Assembly: GCA_024697595.1 (NCBI GenBank)
Contig: JAILFK010000010.1
Coordinates: 1 to 64,000, forward strand
Direction: 5' to 3'
DNA from: Lachnospiraceae bacterium
GTDB lineage: Bacteria > Bacillota > Clostridia > Lachnospirales > Lachnospiraceae
DNA length: 64,000 nt
The translations under genes and the position numbers were made by a program. The notes beneath the pieces are model-generated. The model saw only the letters and a list, made by a program, of their open reading frames with translations. It searched no databases and had not been told where the DNA came from. Shown here one piece after another: positions 61,593 through 64,000 of the stretch. Position 1 is the stretch's first letter. Every line of letters begins with the position of its first letter.

Positions 61593-62465
61593 CTACTTCT
61601 TATTTATAAAACTTCCAAAAATTTGAGCAATTCCCCATTTATATTTTACATGTTCGTTTCCATTTAATAAAGTATCAGCAATTGTCTCAAAGGCTTTAGA
61701 TGATTTTGCATTTGGCGCTTCTATAGAAACCACCTTTTGATTTCTAACCGCCTTTTCTAATATTGTATCAGATGGAATCATTCCTATATAGTTTAAATTT
61801 CCACCTAAGAATTTTTCCACAACTGAATTCAACTTTTCGTATACAGCTTTTCCTTCAGATTCAGAGCTCACTTTGTTTGCAACCAAATGTACATTTGTTC
61901 CACCCTTGACATAACGTGAATCCTTATAAAGAGCTTTCATTAATGAATATGAATCAGTCAAAGAGCTAGGCTCTGGTGTTGTGACCAAAAGTACTTCCGG
62001 ACTAGCCAAAACAAATTCCATAACAGCGTCTGAAACACCAGCTCCTGTATCTATTATTATAACATCACATAAGTTATTTAAAGATGAAATATTATGAACC
62101 AAATAGCTAATCTGATCTTTTGATAAATTATTTAATCCAACAATTCCTGATCCACCGGAAATAAAACCTATTCCATTAGGCCCTTCAGTTATTATTTCAT
62201 CAATACTTTTTCCACCATATATCAGATCACTCAAATTATATTTAGGAACAGTACCAAACATAACTTCTACATTTGCCAAGCCAAAATCAGCATCAAGAAT
62301 AATCACTTTCTGCCCCTTTGCCTGAAACCACGTTGCTAAATTAACAGCCATATTAGACTTGCCAACTCCGCCTTTTCCACTAGTTATTGTTATAACTCGA
62401 GCGTTTCGAATATTATTTTGATTTTTTAACTTTATAACATTTCTTAATTGTTCGGCCTGATCCAT
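61593..62465 (-). CDS. flhG: Flagellar number regulator FlhG (MinD/ParA-type ATPase)
   Basis: MinD-like ATPase that acts with FlhF in flagellar placement and number. The deviant Walker A KGGVGKS (31-37), switch region LDADFGLANVEVMFG and DTGAGVSDAVMEFV are present. The N-terminal DQAEQLRNVIK (residues 2-12) is the FlhF-activating DQAxxLR motif. Starts directly after the flhF stop with GGAGG inside it. Confidence 0.94.
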   Translation of the reverse strand: MDQAEQLRNVIKLKNQNNIRNARVITITSGKGGVGKSNMAVNLATWFQAKGQKVIILDADFGLANVEVMFGTVPKYNLSDLIYGGKSIDEIITEGPNGIGFISGGSGIVGLNNLSKDQISYLVHNISSLNNLCDVIIIDTGAGVSDAVMEFVLASPEVLLVTTPEPSSLTDSYSLMKALYKDSRYVKGGTNVHLVANKVSSESEGKAVYEKLNSVVEKFLGGNLNYIGMIPSDTILEKAVRNQKVVSIEAPNAKSSKAFETIADTLLNGNEHVKYKWGIAQIFGSFINKK

Positions 62466-63926
62466 CTATTGACCTCCCAACAAAGTTTTAACCAACCATT
62501 GTGTATTAAGTACATCAATATCGTTTGGCACATTCTGTCCTGTAGTGATATAAGAAACATCCGCCCCTGTATATTGTCTAATATTATAAATATTTCCATA
62601 GGCGCTTGTCTCATCTAATTTAGTGAAAATCAAATCGTATTCACCAAATGTTTTGTATGTATCCACAATAGCTTTTAAATCCTTATATTTAGTAGTTGCA
62701 CTCAACACAAGATATACTTCTTTATCATAATTATCAGGCAACTTATCTATAAGTTTTGCCATATCGCTTCTTTGCTCTTCGTTCTTATGCGAAAATCCAG
62801 CTGTATCAACAAATACCACATCAAAATTAGAATATTTTTCAATTTCTTTTTCTATATCATCAGGTGAATATACTATAGACATAGGTATCTCTAATATATC
62901 TGCATAATTTTTCAATTGATCTGTGGCAGCAATTCTATAAGTGTCTGCAGTGAGTAATGCAACATTTTTGTCCTCTTCTATTTTAAACTTAGAGGCAATT
63001 TTGGCTATAGTTGTAGTCTTTCCTACTCCTGTTGGACCAATAAAAAATACAACCTTAGGTTTCCTCTTAGAGATTTCCACAACTTTAGGCTGACCCATTT
63101 TTAAAATCATTTTCTGATAAGCATTTGAAATTAAATACTGTAGCCCATCTGTGCTATGAGAAATCTTTTCCATATCATCAATCAATTGATTGATATATAT
63201 CTCATCTACCTCATTGTCCAAAAGTACCTTATATAGCATCTTGAAAAAAGCTTGGCTCTCTTGCCGCTCATCTATATTGGCACCTTTATCAAAAGCTTTA
63301 TATTCATTATAATTTCCAACCGGTGCCTCCTTTAACAAGGATACATCCGAAATCTCATCAATATTTTCCACAAAATCCATATTGGCCAATCTGTTAAATG
63401 ATTCTTGAGGTTTTGCATTATCTTTAGGCATATGTTTTTTCTGAACATCAACAGCTTGGCTTAAGCTATCATTTTTTATTATTTTGCTTTCAGAATTATT
63501 CATCACTTGATTAACAGCAGCAAAGGCATCCTTTAAATCTGATTCATTTACATTTGAAAATGCACTTACATCATTATTAACAGCAACTTTATTATCTGCC
63601 CTATACGAAAATTCATTCTGCGAAATCGGTGGAATTGTAATATCCTCATCCGCCACCGCATCAAAATTGGACTTTTTGGTGTTATTTTTTACAGGCTCAG
63701 ATGCCGCACTATTGCCAGCATTATCATTTACACTAAATGACTTTGGTGGCATAACGTCATCTTCCAAAGCAGCAGTAACCTCATAAATATTACTTTTAAA
63801 TATGCCAATGAGGCCCTTTTGACGGACCTCTTTTATATTCATTATAACTACAGCTTCTCCCATTTCTGTCTTGGCTAAAGCTATAGCTTCATCTTTAGTT
63901 TTTCCTTGAAACTTTTTAATAATCAT
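62466..63926 (-). CDS. flhF: Flagellar biosynthesis GTPase FlhF (SRP family)
   Basis: SRP-type GTPase that recruits the first flagellar parts. The 486 residues begin with a B domain (1-50, MIIKKFQGKTKDEAIALAKTEMGE) and a long, poorly conserved linker (about 55-215). The N domain comes next (about 220-285) and then the G domain with P-loop GPTGVGKT (297-304), DTAGFSHKN and TKLDETSAYG. Start: ATG immediately after the flhA stop. Confidence 0.95.
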   Translation of the reverse strand: MIIKKFQGKTKDEAIALAKTEMGEAVVIMNIKEVRQKGLIGIFKSNIYEVTAALEDDVMPPKSFSVNDNAGNSAASEPVKNNTKKSNFDAVADEDITIPPISQNEFSYRADNKVAVNNDVSAFSNVNESDLKDAFAAVNQVMNNSESKIIKNDSLSQAVDVQKKHMPKDNAKPQESFNRLANMDFVENIDEISDVSLLKEAPVGNYNEYKAFDKGANIDERQESQAFFKMLYKVLLDNEVDEIYINQLIDDMEKISHSTDGLQYLISNAYQKMILKMGQPKVVEISKRKPKVVFFIGPTGVGKTTTIAKIASKFKIEEDKNVALLTADTYRIAATDQLKNYADILEIPMSIVYSPDDIEKEIEKYSNFDVVFVDTAGFSHKNEEQRSDMAKLIDKLPDNYDKEVYLVLSATTKYKDLKAIVDTYKTFGEYDLIFTKLDETSAYGNIYNIRQYTGADVSYITTGQNVPNDIDVLNTQWLVKTLLGGQ

Positions 63927-64000
63927 TTACGCTGTCACCATTCCCACTGAACTCAAGGCTACATCTGAATCAATTTCATTATAAGATATAACCACTAAAT
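63927..64000 (-). CDS. flhA: C-terminal end of FlhA (partial)
   Basis: The last 23 codons before a TAA directly upstream of flhF read ...VVISYNEIDSDVALSSVGMVTA, which fits the end of FlhA, the flagellar export-gate protein (typically ...LSYNEI...V.I...G.V). The rest lies beyond the window. The flhA-flhF-flhG order agrees. Confidence 0.75.
   Translation of the reverse strand, partial: LVVISYNEIDSDVALSSVGMVTA

Overview
The window is a 64 kb piece of a low-GC Firmicutes chromosome, most likely from a motile anaerobe of the Lachnospiraceae (Butyrivibrio/Roseburia/Lachnospira-like). The evidence is gene content and order: PolC, ScpAB, FapA, CheC/CheD and a SwrB-like protein, a Na+-pumping biotin-dependent decarboxylase, and the classical Bacillus/Clostridium order fla/che - rpsB - tsf - pyrH - frr - uppS - cdsA - dxr - rseP. 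I cannot fix the genus from sequence alone. Every gene I can support lies on the minus strand, so the transcription order is the reverse of the coordinates. There is no transposon, phage, CRISPR array or rRNA; one tRNA-Glu(CUC) is present.

Read in the direction of transcription: (1) 64.0-51.7 kb is the end of a fla/che operon (flhA end, flhF, flhG, a PilZ protein, cheB, cheA, cheW, cheC, cheD, a small membrane protein, the flagellar sigma factor, fapA, an unknown 108-residue protein, a SwrB-like protein and a MltG-like domain protein). (2) 51.5-49.8 kb is rpsB-tsf with its own promoter and terminator. (3) 49.6-46.6 kb is a two-gene surface redox module: a Tp47-like wall-anchored protein and a ferric-reductase-like membrane protein with an FMN-binding tail, behind a promoter with a DtxR-like palindrome. 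(4) 46.4-34.0 kb is an envelope/isoprenoid/ribosome-recycling operon (polysaccharide deacetylase, bactofilin, pyrH, frr, uppS, cdsA, dxr, rseP, ispG, polC). (5) 33.8-28.1 kb is pheA with polyphosphate genes (ppx/gppA-HD, ppk1, a Cof-type HAD phosphatase). (6) 28.0-27.7 kb is an isolated 73-residue gene of unknown function.

(7) 27.6-26.2 kb is infC-rpmI-rplT, with a long attenuator leader and an apparent AUU start on infC. (8) galE, then tRNA-Glu. (9) 24.8-16.7 kb is rimP-nusA-ylxR-ylxQ-infB-rbfA-nrnA-truB-ribF. (10) A secreted NlpC/P60 hydrolase. (11) rpsO and pnp, separated by a terminator and a long RNase III-type stem. (12) scpA-scpB. (13) 11.0-5.8 kb is a five-gene sodium-pumping biotin carboxyl-transfer complex that contains both a 12S-type and a 5S-type carboxyltransferase. 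(14) 5.7-0.04 kb is a RpiR regulator, an HI0933-type flavoprotein, cmk, ispH, rpsA and cheR.

For many genes the longest open frame starts too early. I moved starts to the ATG that has a good Shine-Dalgarno sequence, and each entry says so. The items I find most worth checking are the infC leader with mutually exclusive hairpins plus AUU start, the pnp leader stem whose only base substitutions are G-U wobbles on the transcribed strand, the Tp47/flavin module with its operator-like palindrome, the transcarboxylase-like composition of the Na+ pump cluster, and a CheB receiver domain lacking one metal-binding aspartate.
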